Part shown: piece by piece, positions 51,768 through 59,902 of the stretch | How positions within the stretch are numbered: the first letter of the stretch is position 1 | Layout: each line of letters begins with the position of its first letter | From: Spirochaetaceae bacterium | GTDB lineage: Bacteria; Spirochaetota; Leptospiria; Leptospirales; Leptonemataceae | DNA length: 64,000 nt | NCBI GenBank assembly: GCA_002730875.1 | Contig: PCBI01000012.1 | Coordinates: 186,001 to 250,000, forward strand | Direction: 5' to 3' | Translations under genes and position numbers: made by a program | Notes under the pieces: model-generated | What the model saw: the letters and a program-made list of their open reading frames with translations, nothing else | The model's database searches: none | What the model was told of the DNA's origin: nothing

Positions 51768-53846
51768 ATGGAGAATCCGTGGCCTATGGCAGAAAAAGAT
51801 AGCAACATGAATCCTGATGCGGAAGGCGGCGCTCATACACATGCGCCCTGGCAGCGCGAGTTTTTTAAGAACATAGAAGGCTTCATCAAGTACGGTGTGC
51901 CGGAGGAGCGGGCCAAAGAGATTTTGACCAAGTTCCTCAAACTCTCCGTAAGCACGCCGTTGCCGGATGTTACAAAAACATTCCAGAACCCGGATCTTCT
52001 GGATGAAGTTGGCGTACATACTCGCCAGGACCCGGCTCTGCGGGATTTCATGGTGGAGTTTCTTACGCCGCTCATGCGAAACTTTACATTCGAGGGCCGA
52101 GAGAATATCCAGTACATCCAACCCCTACTCGGGAAGTTTCCAGTAACTCTGATATCCAACCATATGAGTCATCTGGACGCTCCGGCTATCTATAATATGC
52201 TCTACAACGAAGGGGGCGATGCCCGAATGATCGCCGACCAGCTGGTCTTCATTGCCGGTCGTCTTGCTTTTGAGCCGGACTTCGCGCGACTGGCTTTGTA
52301 CATGTTCGACACTCTTCTGGTATGTTCCAAACTGGACATGTCCGATAACCCGGGTCTTGCGGATTTGATGACCCGGATCAATATGCGAGCCTTTCGCCAG
52401 TCCCAGCAACTACAGAAAGAAGGGCGGATCATGTCTATCTTTCCCGAAGGCACTCGTAGCCGCACCGGAAGGCTGATCTCCTTCGTCGATACAGTCTATC
52501 ATTACGTAGCCAATAAGATCATTATTCCGGTAACCCTGGAAGGTACCGATAACATTCTACCTACGTCTTCATTCCTTTTTAATGCGGCGAAAGGAAAGAT
52601 GGCATTGGGCAGGCCCATTTTGGTGGGCAAGCTATCCGCAAAGCAGATGGAAGAATTGCCCGATTTTGTGGATCGTCTGGACGTTCCAGAAACCGCGGAC
52701 AAGAAACAGTACATCATCGATAACCTCGCCACTATTGTAGGCCAGAATCTGCATAAACATCGTCATGGCACCTATCGAAACCTGTATGTGGCCGACGATC
52801 CGCGAAATAAGGAAAACCGACTGATACAGCGGTCCACAAAGCCCGCTCACAAAGTAGTGGTGATCGGCCACTCTCCTTATGGAACGGCGATAGCATCCGT
52901 GCTTGCGAATAAGGATGCCGATATATTAATCTATACGGACGACGCCGAAAAGGCTCAGGAATACAATGCCCGTCGCGTGGATGGCGCCAACTTTCCGTTA
53001 CTGAAGTTGCCTCCCAATATCAGCTTCACTTCAAATCCGGTGGATGTGGAACAGGGAACTCTGTTTGTGCAGGCTGCCCGACCCTGGGAGCTGGATAAGT
53101 ATTATAGCCGTCTGAAATTGTATCTGGAGAAAGGCGACGCTCCAATCATTAGCGTTGTAAAGGGTTTTACCGGATCGGAAAAAGGCCTGATTCTGGATGA
53201 CCTCGCAAATGAATACGATATCGATCCTGCCCGACATGTGGTTATGGCCGGGGCCAATTATCCCGAGCAGATCATGGAAAGGAAAATCTCCGGCTATGAA
53301 ATGGCTGCGAATCGAGTGGAACTGGTCAATGAACTTACGCAGCTCTTTAGCACCGGATACGTATTTGTGCGACCGGCGGTGAATCCTTCGGACGTTAGAG
53401 GCGTGCAACTGGGTGGGGCGCTTAAAAACATCTACGCGCTGGCCACGGGACTTCTGGACGGTTACTATGAAAGCAGTCTGGGCGGTAACTGCGACAATTC
53501 CCTGTTTCATGTTTCCAATCGCTTCTTCCGGGAAATGACCGCCATCGGCACGGCCATGGGCGGACAGGCGGAAACCTTTGGCGGTCTTTCCGGGCTGACA
53601 GATCTAATGCTGGCCTGTTTTGGCGCCGATGCCCGAGATCGTCAATACGCGCACGATTTTGTAAAAGGTAAGGCGGATCCCAACCACAAGTCCAACGGAG
53701 TCTTCGGCGTGCGATCTCTTCCGAACTTGATTAACCTGAACCCGGACGACTACCCGGTGGCTTTTGCGGTGCATGCCGTGATGGTGAAAGGCATGGAAGG
53801 CGAGAAAGTTCTGGAAAGCATCATGTACAGTCTGCGTAAATTTTGA
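51768..53846 (+). CDS. Fusion of PlsC-type acyltransferase and NAD(P)-glycerol-3-phosphate dehydrogenase (GpsA)
   Basis: A 692-aa bifunctional protein. The N-terminal half (about 100-300) is a lysophospholipid/glycerol-phosphate acyltransferase, with the NHx4D motif N131-His132...Asp137 and the FPEGTR motif (225-230). From about 360 a glycerol-3-phosphate dehydrogenase begins: Rossmann loop G367-H-S-P-Y-G372 (the second Gly of GxGxxG is Ser369), ISVVKGF, then GGALKNIYALATG with catalytic Lys553 and LGGNCDNSLF, and SGLTDLMLACFGADARDRQY. Together it could reduce dihydroxyacetone phosphate and acylate the product for phospholipid synthesis. No membrane helix. ATG 51768; an in-frame ATG at 51786 is an alternative. 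Confidence 0.92.
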   Translation: MENPWPMAEKDSNMNPDAEGGAHTHAPWQREFFKNIEGFIKYGVPEERAKEILTKFLKLSVSTPLPDVTKTFQNPDLLDEVGVHTRQDPALRDFMVEFLTPLMRNFTFEGRENIQYIQPLLGKFPVTLISNHMSHLDAPAIYNMLYNEGGDARMIADQLVFIAGRLAFEPDFARLALYMFDTLLVCSKLDMSDNPGLADLMTRINMRAFRQSQQLQKEGRIMSIFPEGTRSRTGRLISFVDTVYHYVANKIIIPVTLEGTDNILPTSSFLFNAAKGKMALGRPILVGKLSAKQMEELPDFVDRLDVPETADKKQYIIDNLATIVGQNLHKHRHGTYRNLYVADDPRNKENRLIQRSTKPAHKVVVIGHSPYGTAIASVLANKDADILIYTDDAEKAQEYNARRVDGANFPLLKLPPNISFTSNPVDVEQGTLFVQAARPWELDKYYSRLKLYLEKGDAPIISVVKGFTGSEKGLILDDLANEYDIDPARHVVMAGANYPEQIMERKISGYEMAANRVELVNELTQLFSTGYVFVRPAVNPSDVRGVQLGGALKNIYALATGLLDGYYESSLGGNCDNSLFHVSNRFFREMTAIGTAMGGQAETFGGLSGLTDLMLACFGADARDRQYAHDFVKGKADPNHKSNGVFGVRSLPNLINLNPDDYPVAFAVHAVMVKGMEGEKVLESIMYSLRKF

Positions 53847-54164
53847 TTCAGTCGGACAAAGACTGCATAGAATCTGATGCCCCTGCGGGCACGGCTTACC
53901 TCTGCAACGCCAGGCAAGGCCCAAATTTGCTAATTCTTGCATTACTGATCTCTCCCGAGGCTGGAGGGCCCCGGGAGAGATCGGTACCAGCCGGGGCAGG
54001 CACCCTGCCTGTTACCGTCATTTCTTAACATATAACAATGAAAGTTAGTGACAGAAGGCTTCTGTCCTCCTATTTTGCTCACACCCTGTCTGGTTTTTTA
54101 CTCCACCCCGGGGGAAAGTTTTTTGGCGCAGTATAGCCTTTGAGCATTCAGTTTGAGCACTCTG
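53847..54164. other. Intergenic region with an 11-bp inverted repeat
   Basis: About 318 bp. GATCTCTCCCG (53947-53957) and CGGGAGAGATC (53972-53982) pair perfectly over a 14-nt loop, 100 bp beyond the fusion gene stop; a second small stem GGCAGG/CCTGCC follows near 53996-54009. No T-run follows the first, so it is a possible but not classical terminator. The kinase promoter should lie in 54080-54150. Confidence 0.5.
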
Positions 54165-55733
54165 ATGGATAAAAGCTACAAGTTACTGGACGAATTGAGT
54201 GTCGGGGTTCAGATTATTGATCCGGACATGCAATACAGGTTCGTGAATCGCACTCTCCTGGGAGAAGTGCGCAAGTCCAGGGAAGAGATGATTGGTATGC
54301 CCATGGAGCGGGTGTATCCAGGGATAGAAGCTACCGAAATCTATCGGGCCATTCACGACGTGCAACTGAGTGGCGAGTCTCGGTCCGTTCTGAATGAATT
54401 CGCCTTTCCGGACGGAAGGATTGCCCTGTACAAACTGGAACTACAAAAGGTTTCCGATGGAGTAATCATCTTCTCCCAGAACTTTACCGGCGAAAGTGCC
54501 TCCGAGCTTCTTCTGCGCGACGCTTACTTGCGCTGGAAAGAAGAGGCGGTTCAGCACCGGGAGACCTTGAAGAAGGTCCTGGACTCTTCGCTGGACGGCG
54601 TTATGTACTTCAAGGCTCGGCGAAACCAGGCCGGAACAATAGAGGACTTCGAATACAGTTTCGCAAACCGCGTAGCGTGCGATGTAATTGGTAAAGAAGA
54701 ATCCGAGATTGTAGGGAAGGGGCTTCTGGAAGTCATGCCCGGTCACCGGGACATCGTGCCTGAATATGGTCGTTCCCTTTTTGAGCTCTACAAGGAAGTA
54801 GTGGAGACCGGTCACAGCAAATCGCTTCTGTTCCATTTTGAGGCGGACGGAATCACGGACTGGTTCTCCAATAAATCGGTCAAGCTGGGCGATGGCTTCG
54901 TGGTCACCTTTTCCGTAGTTACCGAGTTGGTCCAGAAATCCGAGAAATTGGAGGTGCTCAACAGCGCCCTTCAGGAAGAGGTAAGAAAGGAGATACAAAA
55001 GAGCCGTCAGAAGGACCATGCTTTGATTCAGCAATCCAAGCTGGCGGCCATGGGCGATATGCTGGCTGCCATCGCCCATCAGTGGAGACAGCCATTGCAT
55101 GCCATACTGCTGGGAACGGAACTGAGTCGCGAAATCGTCGAGGAAAACCTGGACCGTTTGCCGGCGGACGACGTCAAAGAGCTCAAAGAAATCTATCCGG
55201 TGATTTCGGACCGCATCAAGTTCCTCTCTGAGACTATTGAAGATTTCCGCGAGTTTTACGGGCCATCGGCAAAAATCGAGGAGTTTCGTGTCCTGGATTC
55301 GATAGAGTCTGCTGTGCGATTCTTCGAAGGGCAACTGCGAAGCCGGGGAATTACCTGCAGAGTGGAGGGGGATTTCGCCGATGTGACGCTTAAGGGAAAC
55401 TCCAATCAGTTCAGGCAGGTGCTTCTAACGCTTCTGAGTAACTCTATGGAGGCGCTGGAAGAAGCGTCGAGTCCTGAAATCATCATTCGCAGGGAGACAG
55501 CGAAGGACGCGGAGTTGCTCCTTTCGGTTCAGGATAACGGAAGCGGAATCAAGCCAGGTATTGAGGATCGGATTTTTGAGCCTTACTTTTCCACCCGCGG
55601 TCCTGCCTCGGGTACCGGCATGGGGTTGTATATTGCCAGACTTATTATCGAAAAGACGTTCGCCGGGACCATTGAGAATCAGCCTATGGTTGGGGGCGCA
55701 AAATTTCTGCTGAGGTTGCCGGTTGGAAAGTAG
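54165..55733 (+). CDS. PAS-domain sensor histidine kinase
   Basis: A 522-aa cytoplasmic kinase. Two PAS regions: about 1-110 (YKLLDELSVGVQIIDPDMQY) and about 125-250 (LDSSLDGVMYFKARRNQAGT). A coiled stretch leads into the phosphoacceptor region AAIAHQWRQPLHAILLGTEL with His305, a HisKA variant seen in many delta-like and spirochetal kinases, then HATPase motifs (LTLLSNSMEALEE N box, DNGSGIKPG, GTGMGLYIARLI). I chose the ATG at 54165; an in-frame TTG at 54153 precedes it. It is followed with little or no gap by a response regulator, presumably its partner. Confidence 0.93.
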   Translation: MDKSYKLLDELSVGVQIIDPDMQYRFVNRTLLGEVRKSREEMIGMPMERVYPGIEATEIYRAIHDVQLSGESRSVLNEFAFPDGRIALYKLELQKVSDGVIIFSQNFTGESASELLLRDAYLRWKEEAVQHRETLKKVLDSSLDGVMYFKARRNQAGTIEDFEYSFANRVACDVIGKEESEIVGKGLLEVMPGHRDIVPEYGRSLFELYKEVVETGHSKSLLFHFEADGITDWFSNKSVKLGDGFVVTFSVVTELVQKSEKLEVLNSALQEEVRKEIQKSRQKDHALIQQSKLAAMGDMLAAIAHQWRQPLHAILLGTELSREIVEENLDRLPADDVKELKEIYPVISDRIKFLSETIEDFREFYGPSAKIEEFRVLDSIESAVRFFEGQLRSRGITCRVEGDFADVTLKGNSNQFRQVLLTLLSNSMEALEEASSPEIIIRRETAKDAELLLSVQDNGSGIKPGIEDRIFEPYFSTRGPASGTGMGLYIARLIIEKTFAGTIENQPMVGGAKFLLRLPVGK

Positions 55734-55740
55734 AAGTCAA

Positions 55741-56193
55741 ATGTCCGTGTTGCTGGTGGATGACGAACGGGAAGTCCTCCTGCTCTTTTCAATGTTGTTG
55801 AAGCGAAAGTTTGCGACCTGCCATGTTGCTACGAACGGTGAAGAGGCTCTGGAAATCCTGAAGAGTGGCGCGCAAATAGACTGCGTGATTACGGACATCT
55901 CCATGCCCAGGATGGATGGGTTTGAGCTCAAAATCAACATGGACCGGCTGGGATACAATATTCCGGTGATCGGGGTTACCGGCCACTCCGAGCCGGAAGT
56001 AATTCAACGAATGAAAGATTTGGGATTCTCGCACATCATGCTGAAGCCGGTGGACAAAGGCGAGCTAATGAAAGTGATTGATGCCTCTCTTCAGATCGTA
56101 CCGTCCGACAATACTTCACTTTCTGGTGCGCTCGGGGAGCCTATTTCCGATGGTCACCCCGAGGGCACTCATCCGGGCCGGCGCCTTTCATGA
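55741..56193 (+). CDS. Stand-alone response regulator (receiver domain)
   Basis: A 150-aa CheY-like receiver starting SVLLVDDERE with acidic pocket residues Asp7/Asp8-like, phosphoacceptor Asp52 in CVITDISMPRMDG, the switch Thr in GVTGHSE and the KPVDKGE lysine. There is no DNA-binding output; a short tail of about 25 residues is unstructured. The start ATG at 55741 is preceded by an in-frame TTG at 55723 overlapping the kinase stop. Coupled to the upstream PAS kinase (gap of a few bases), the pair is a two-component system whose output must be protein interaction. Confidence 0.93.
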   Translation: MSVLLVDDEREVLLLFSMLLKRKFATCHVATNGEEALEILKSGAQIDCVITDISMPRMDGFELKINMDRLGYNIPVIGVTGHSEPEVIQRMKDLGFSHIMLKPVDKGELMKVIDASLQIVPSDNTSLSGALGEPISDGHPEGTHPGRRLS

Positions 56194-56245
56194 AGGCGGT
56201 GTATTATCTCTTGAAGACTATTTTGCAACAGACTCAAGGACGAAC

Positions 56246-57139
56246 ATGATAAGCGACAAAACCCTCTCGTCTATCACGAAGCGCCTTTATTTCCAGGCAA
56301 TTTCCGGCTGTAAAATTCTGACTGATGACGACTTGAAGAACGTCGACATTGCCATCGATTATGCCTCAAAAAATGGCATCGTACAGGAACAAGTCACAGA
56401 TTACTATCTGTTGTGGACACTACCCCGGGCAACGATGGCAGGGGAGCGGATGTTGGGCAGCAGAACTCAATGCTTGATCGAAATTCTAGAGGGATCAACG
56501 TATCGCAGAGTCTTAAATTCCCCAATCAAGAGATTAAAGACACATGGCCAGCCGATTGACAAGTATGTCCTCAAGGCAAAGGAGTTGGGGCTCGACCACA
56601 AAAAAGTCGCAGTGTGCATTGGTGCACTCCATTATATCCTGAGTTCAGCGGACTTTACGCCTCAAGAAATTACAGTCGCCCTTCAGTTCATAATTGATAA
56701 CGGGACTCATAAATGGCTGAGATTATCAGCTATGAATATCACGGAGATTTCCTCAGGGATTTTAGATGTAAAGGGAATCGAAAAGATTGATTTGAGCAGG
56801 AATCCGATTTCGCAACTCCCACAATCATTCTTTAGCCTCACAGGCTTGAAGGAATTACAGCTGGCAAATACGAAAATTCGGCACCTGCCAGATGGAATCG
56901 GTAGACTGCGCAATCTGGAATACCTTAACATGAGTTCGTCAAGATTGGAAACCGTTTCTCCAGAAATCGGAAGGCTTTCGAAATTGCGTGATGTTCGATT
57001 CGTAGAATCATCGTTGCAGGATTTGCCGGATGAGATTGCAGGCTTAAAAGGATTGGAATACATTTCAATCGGATTGACGCCCCTTTCAAAGAATCGAGCA
57101 AGAATGGAAGAATTGAAAGACATGGGATGTCCGCTGTAA
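56246..57139 (+). CDS. Leucine-rich-repeat protein, AT-rich gene
   Basis: About 297 aa. The N-terminal half (about 1-160) is helical without a recognised domain. From about 165 at least four leucine-rich repeats follow: ISSGILDVKGIEKIDLSRNP, LPQSFFSLTGLKELQLANTK, LPDGIGRLRNLEYLNMSS and LPDEIAGLKGLEYIS. These are of the disease-resistance-like/leptospiral LRR style, suited to protein binding. The start with AAGGA before the ATG at 56246 is preferred over the upstream ATG at 56078. Hand counts of three 60-bp rows give about 42% GC against about 55% for a row of the kinase upstream, and codon use is visibly AT-biased, suggesting recent acquisition. No signal peptide with this start. Confidence 0.8.
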   Translation: MISDKTLSSITKRLYFQAISGCKILTDDDLKNVDIAIDYASKNGIVQEQVTDYYLLWTLPRATMAGERMLGSRTQCLIEILEGSTYRRVLNSPIKRLKTHGQPIDKYVLKAKELGLDHKKVAVCIGALHYILSSADFTPQEITVALQFIIDNGTHKWLRLSAMNITEISSGILDVKGIEKIDLSRNPISQLPQSFFSLTGLKELQLANTKIRHLPDGIGRLRNLEYLNMSSSRLETVSPEIGRLSKLRDVRFVESSLQDLPDEIAGLKGLEYISIGLTPLSKNRARMEELKDMGCPL

Positions 57140-57291
57140 ACCCGATAGGGCTGTTAGTTCGTGCTGCGCCAAGTCTTCCGTCTTGTCAGCCCATGCATGT
57201 TTTTTTTTCGGATCCCGGGAACCTTTTTGTCTCCGGCGGGGTTCTCCTTGTATCCGGCCGACGACCATGGGCCGAGAAAAAGGAGAATCCT

Positions 57292-57744
57292 ATGAACACC
57301 ACTCAAAAGCTATTGGGAGCCACTGCTGCGTTGACGCTCATTCTTTCGGCAGGCGGTTTATCCGCGAAGCCCGGAAAAGAAGGGCCACGTATGGATCCGG
57401 AAAAGCGGCTGGAGCATATGCGCAAGAACCTGGATCTAAGCGATGAACAAACGGAGCAGGTTCGAGCCATCATGGCAAAATATGCTCCTAAAAGAGAAGC
57501 TCTGATGAAAAAAATGGCGCCTTTGCGAAAGGAGCTTTTCGAATTGATGAGCCAGGAAGCGCCGGATCGCAACGCAGTGAAAGCAAAAATGGAACAAATA
57601 AGCGATATTCGGATTGAGTTGCGACTACTTATGCTGGATGGCCGTAGCGAGACGTTTAGAATATTGAACGACGAGCAAAAGCAGAAATGGAAAGAGCAGA
57701 TGAAGAAATTCGCGCGGGAAAAAGGCAAGCGAAACCGTGACTGA
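57292..57744 (+). CDS. Spy/CpxP-like periplasmic protein (CnrX-like)
   Basis: About 150 aa with a signal peptide (TQKLLGATAALTLILSAGGL, cleavage near SAK). The mature part is a helical hairpin with a Spy/CpxP-like LDLSDEQTEQVRAIMAKYAP segment and Met-rich KMAPLRKELFELMSQEA. Such proteins sense metals or misfolded protein in the periplasm. GGAGAATCCT precedes the ATG at 57292. The next gene, an ECF sigma factor, starts with a GTG at 57737 overlapping by 8 bp, so the two are coupled; a single-helix membrane gene follows. The order sensor-sigma-membrane protein resembles CnrYXH-type systems. Confidence 0.85.
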   Translation: MNTTQKLLGATAALTLILSAGGLSAKPGKEGPRMDPEKRLEHMRKNLDLSDEQTEQVRAIMAKYAPKREALMKKMAPLRKELFELMSQEAPDRNAVKAKMEQISDIRIELRLLMLDGRSETFRILNDEQKQKWKEQMKKFAREKGKRNRD

Positions 57745-58294
57745 GAAACAATTCCGAAAGATTGTTACTCTTACCAAGCCGGCTGTGCTGGGCGCAATCC
57801 GGGCTTATTTGAGCCCGGATCTTGCGCATGCTATCGATGATGTGGCGCAGAATACGTATGTTCGCATTTATAGAGCACTACGGAAGGGCGGCGGCCCGTC
57901 CAAACATAGCGAGGCTACGCTTCGCAGCTGGTCCTATGTGATCGCGCGCAATGAATGCTTTCGGCTTCAGAAAAGCGAAGCGTCGAATCGCAGAAAAATG
58001 GAAGTGGCCAGCGATCTCTTTCTGCTGAATGAATGGATTCAATACGGTGAGCAAGACCGATGGATGGATCAGGATGCTCTTGAAAGGTCGCTTCAGCAGT
58101 TGGAAGAGCCATTCCGGGAGACTATGACTCTGCTTGTTCAAGGCCATAGTCTGGCGGAAATTGGAATTCGCACCGGCGCGCCCGAAGGAACCGTTAAGTC
58201 GCGAGTGCATCGCGCCCGGGAGCGATTAAAGGAGATCCTGATTCCGGACTCACCGGGCAAAATGGTCAGCCAGAAAGACCCGGGGAATGTCTGA
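57737..58294 (+). CDS. ECF RNA polymerase sigma factor
   Basis: A 185-aa sigma-70 family protein of the ECF group. Region 2 (about 15-85) has AHAIDDVAQNTYVRIYRALR; region 4 (about 125-175) has LEEPFRETMTLLVQGHSLAE and RTGAPEGTVKSRVHRARERL, the canonical -35-binding helix-turn-helix. Its GTG start overlaps the end of the upstream Spy-like gene. A small single-TM protein with the right position for an anti-sigma follows at 58379. Activation by a periplasmic signal is inferred from the neighbours. Confidence 0.93.
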   Translation: MTEKQFRKIVTLTKPAVLGAIRAYLSPDLAHAIDDVAQNTYVRIYRALRKGGGPSKHSEATLRSWSYVIARNECFRLQKSEASNRRKMEVASDLFLLNEWIQYGEQDRWMDQDALERSLQQLEEPFRETMTLLVQGHSLAEIGIRTGAPEGTVKSRVHRARERLKEILIPDSPGKMVSQKDPGNV

Positions 58295-58378
58295 ATTCGA
58301 AGATCGGCTTCGTGGGGCCTCTGCATGCCAGCGGAGAACCGGGGATGAGGTAACAGAAAAGAATCAAGGTGGAAAACA

Positions 58379-58657
58379 ATGAATGAATTGGAAAAGCAAA
58401 TCGAAGCCAGGCTAAAGGACGAGACCTGGGATTACAGAATAGCCGGGGCTGTCGTTCGCAAGCAGGAGGGGCTTCGACGGCTCGCTGCCCTGGCCGCAGC
58501 GGCCCTCATTGTCCTGGGGCTTGGTTTTCTGGGCTGGCAAAGCAGCGGTCAACAGGATCTTCAGAGTGTTGAGCCGGCTCCCTACGTGTTTTCAGACTCC
58601 AGCGTTGGCGATGACGCAACCCTGGATCTGATGGCCAGCGGCATGGTTTTCGAATAG
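58379..58657 (+). CDS. Small single-helix membrane protein, probable anti-sigma
   Basis: A 92-aa protein with a charged cytosolic N-terminus (about 1-33, EKQIEARLKDETWDYRIAGA), one membrane helix (about 34-56, LAALAAAALIVLGLGFLGW) and a short periplasmic tail. This is the shape of minimal anti-sigma factors such as CnrY, and it directly follows an ECF sigma gene. AGGTGG lies upstream of the ATG. Its sequence has no recognisable ZAS or RskA motif, so the call rests on layout and position. Confidence 0.65.
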   Translation: MNELEKQIEARLKDETWDYRIAGAVVRKQEGLRRLAALAAAALIVLGLGFLGWQSSGQQDLQSVEPAPYVFSDSSVGDDATLDLMASGMVFE

Positions 58658-58695
58658 ATATTGACTTTAGAAACGCTGACAGATCTCACTGGTCC

Positions 58696-58926
58696 ATGGC
58701 CGATCCTACAATCAAGCAACCCGAAAACACCTCCGGTAAGTGGTACGTTGATCAAACCTGCGTTCCCTGTCATTTATGCATGGACGAGGCGCCCAATTTG
58801 CTTAAGTATGCGGATGGCGAAACCCACACCTTCTTTGCCCGACAGCCCGAAAATGACGAAGAAGAGAATCAAGCCCGGGAAGCGATGGAAGCCTGTCCTA
58901 CGGAAGCCATTGGCAACGACGGCTAA
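58696..58926 (+). CDS. Ferredoxin, single [4Fe-4S] type
   Basis: A 76-aa acidic protein. CVPCHLC (Cys at 22, 25, 28 by CxxCxxC) and a later ACPTEAI give the four Cys ligands of a bacterial monocluster ferredoxin, with ligand order Cys-x2-Cys-x2-Cys and a distant Cys-Pro. The acidic QPENDEEENQ stretch is typical. It could serve as electron donor to a P450 or other redox enzyme; no direct partner is adjacent. It lies 38 bp after the probable anti-sigma gene and may be co-transcribed with the sigma cluster, which would make it part of that regulon. Confidence 0.9.
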   Translation: MADPTIKQPENTSGKWYVDQTCVPCHLCMDEAPNLLKYADGETHTFFARQPENDEEENQAREAMEACPTEAIGNDG

Positions 58927-59162
58927 CTTCCCACTCTGATTTGCCGCCCATGCCTCCGCTGTCCGGATGATACCATCACCGGCCACTTCTAAATGCCCCA
59001 CAGTGTAAACCTGACATAGCTGGACTTTTTCACGGTCTTTGTCTGCCCCTCTGACCACGGCTCTCCCCGGGGCGGGTTTCCGAAATAGCTTTGTCGTAAC
59101 CTGCGATTCCGGGTCCGCGCCGCGGCGACTCGAGCCCGGTGTTTCCTGGACTCGCTTGCCTG

Positions 59163-59195
59163 AAAAACAAAAAGGCCGGCTTCATCAGCCGGCCT
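59163..59195 (-). terminator. Rho-independent terminator of the RRM gene
   Basis: On the minus strand AGGCCGGC / GCCGGCCT (8-bp stem, 7-nt loop; 59195-59173) is followed by TTTTTGTTTTTC, just past the RRM stop codon at 59221. Confidence 0.9.
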
Positions 59196-59220
59196 GTGCG
59201 GGTTTGCCGCTTACCAAATT

Positions 59221-59574
59221 CTAATAGTCGTCGTTGTAGTTGTTTCGACGACCGCCGCCGCGTGGGCCTCCACGGCCTCCTCCCGATCTTCCGCCACCGC
59301 CGCCGGATCGGTCAAATCTTGGCCTGTCCTCTTTTGGCTTGGCTTCATTGATGCGAAGCGCTCGACCATCGATTTCATGACCGTTCAGGGCAGAAATCGC
59401 GGCCAGAGCCTGACCTTCTTCTGGCATCACTACAAATCCGAATCCTCTGGACCGGCCCGTTTCACGATCCATCATGATCGTGGCTTTTTCCACATCTCCA
59501 TGCTCTGCGAATAGAGCCTGAAGATCCTGTTCTTTCAAACTGTACGGGAGGTTACCCGCATAGATATTCATCAT
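59221..59574 (-). CDS. RNA-recognition-motif protein with Gly/Arg-rich tail
   Basis: A 117-aa single-RRM protein. RNP2 is IYAGNLPYSLKEQDL near the N-terminus and RNP1 is RSRGFGFVVM at about 45; LRINEAKPKEDRP closes the fold. The last 35 residues are Gly/Arg-rich (GGGGGRSGGGRGGPRGGGRR) and resemble cyanobacterial/plant cold-shock RNA-binding proteins. It probably acts as an RNA chaperone, a natural partner for the DEAD-box helicase at 19305 with a similar tail. I chose ATG at 59574 (a second ATG follows directly); a longer start at 59625 is less likely. Confidence 0.92.
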   Translation of the reverse strand: MMNIYAGNLPYSLKEQDLQALFAEHGDVEKATIMMDRETGRSRGFGFVVMPEEGQALAAISALNGHEIDGRALRINEAKPKEDRPRFDRSGGGGGRSGGGRGGPRGGGRRNNYNDDY

Positions 59575-59902
59575 ACTTAACCCAAACAAAATTTCCAGGA
59601 TCTGACATTGGCGGGACAAAGGCAATTAGCGATCGACCCAGGTCAGCCCGGGATGCAAGATTTCTATTCGTGCCCTGAAAAAGGTCAACACTTAAATTGA
59701 GGGAGGGGAAATTTTAGAGCATCGGGTATGTGACTGTCCGGCGCCAATCTCGAAAGGGCTCCGGGTATCTCCGAGTTGCCGACGAGAATCTCCGTGAAGA
59801 CTTCAGGAAATTGAAATACGATAAACTATACGGGCGGCATCTGGGCCGCCCACAGGTTCGAAAAGACCGGGTTCTAGCCTGGTCCGCAGTGATCAGAAGC
59901 GT

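Noticed and set aside
56078-56245. Upstream start for the LRR gene (ATG at 56078)
   Set aside because: It overlaps the response regulator and lacks the AAGGA site found before the ATG at 56246; the extra residues match nothing.
57127-57291. Upstream start of the Spy-like gene (57127)
   Set aside because: The in-frame ATG at 57292 has a good ribosome-binding site and puts a signal peptide at the N-terminus; the extension has no match.
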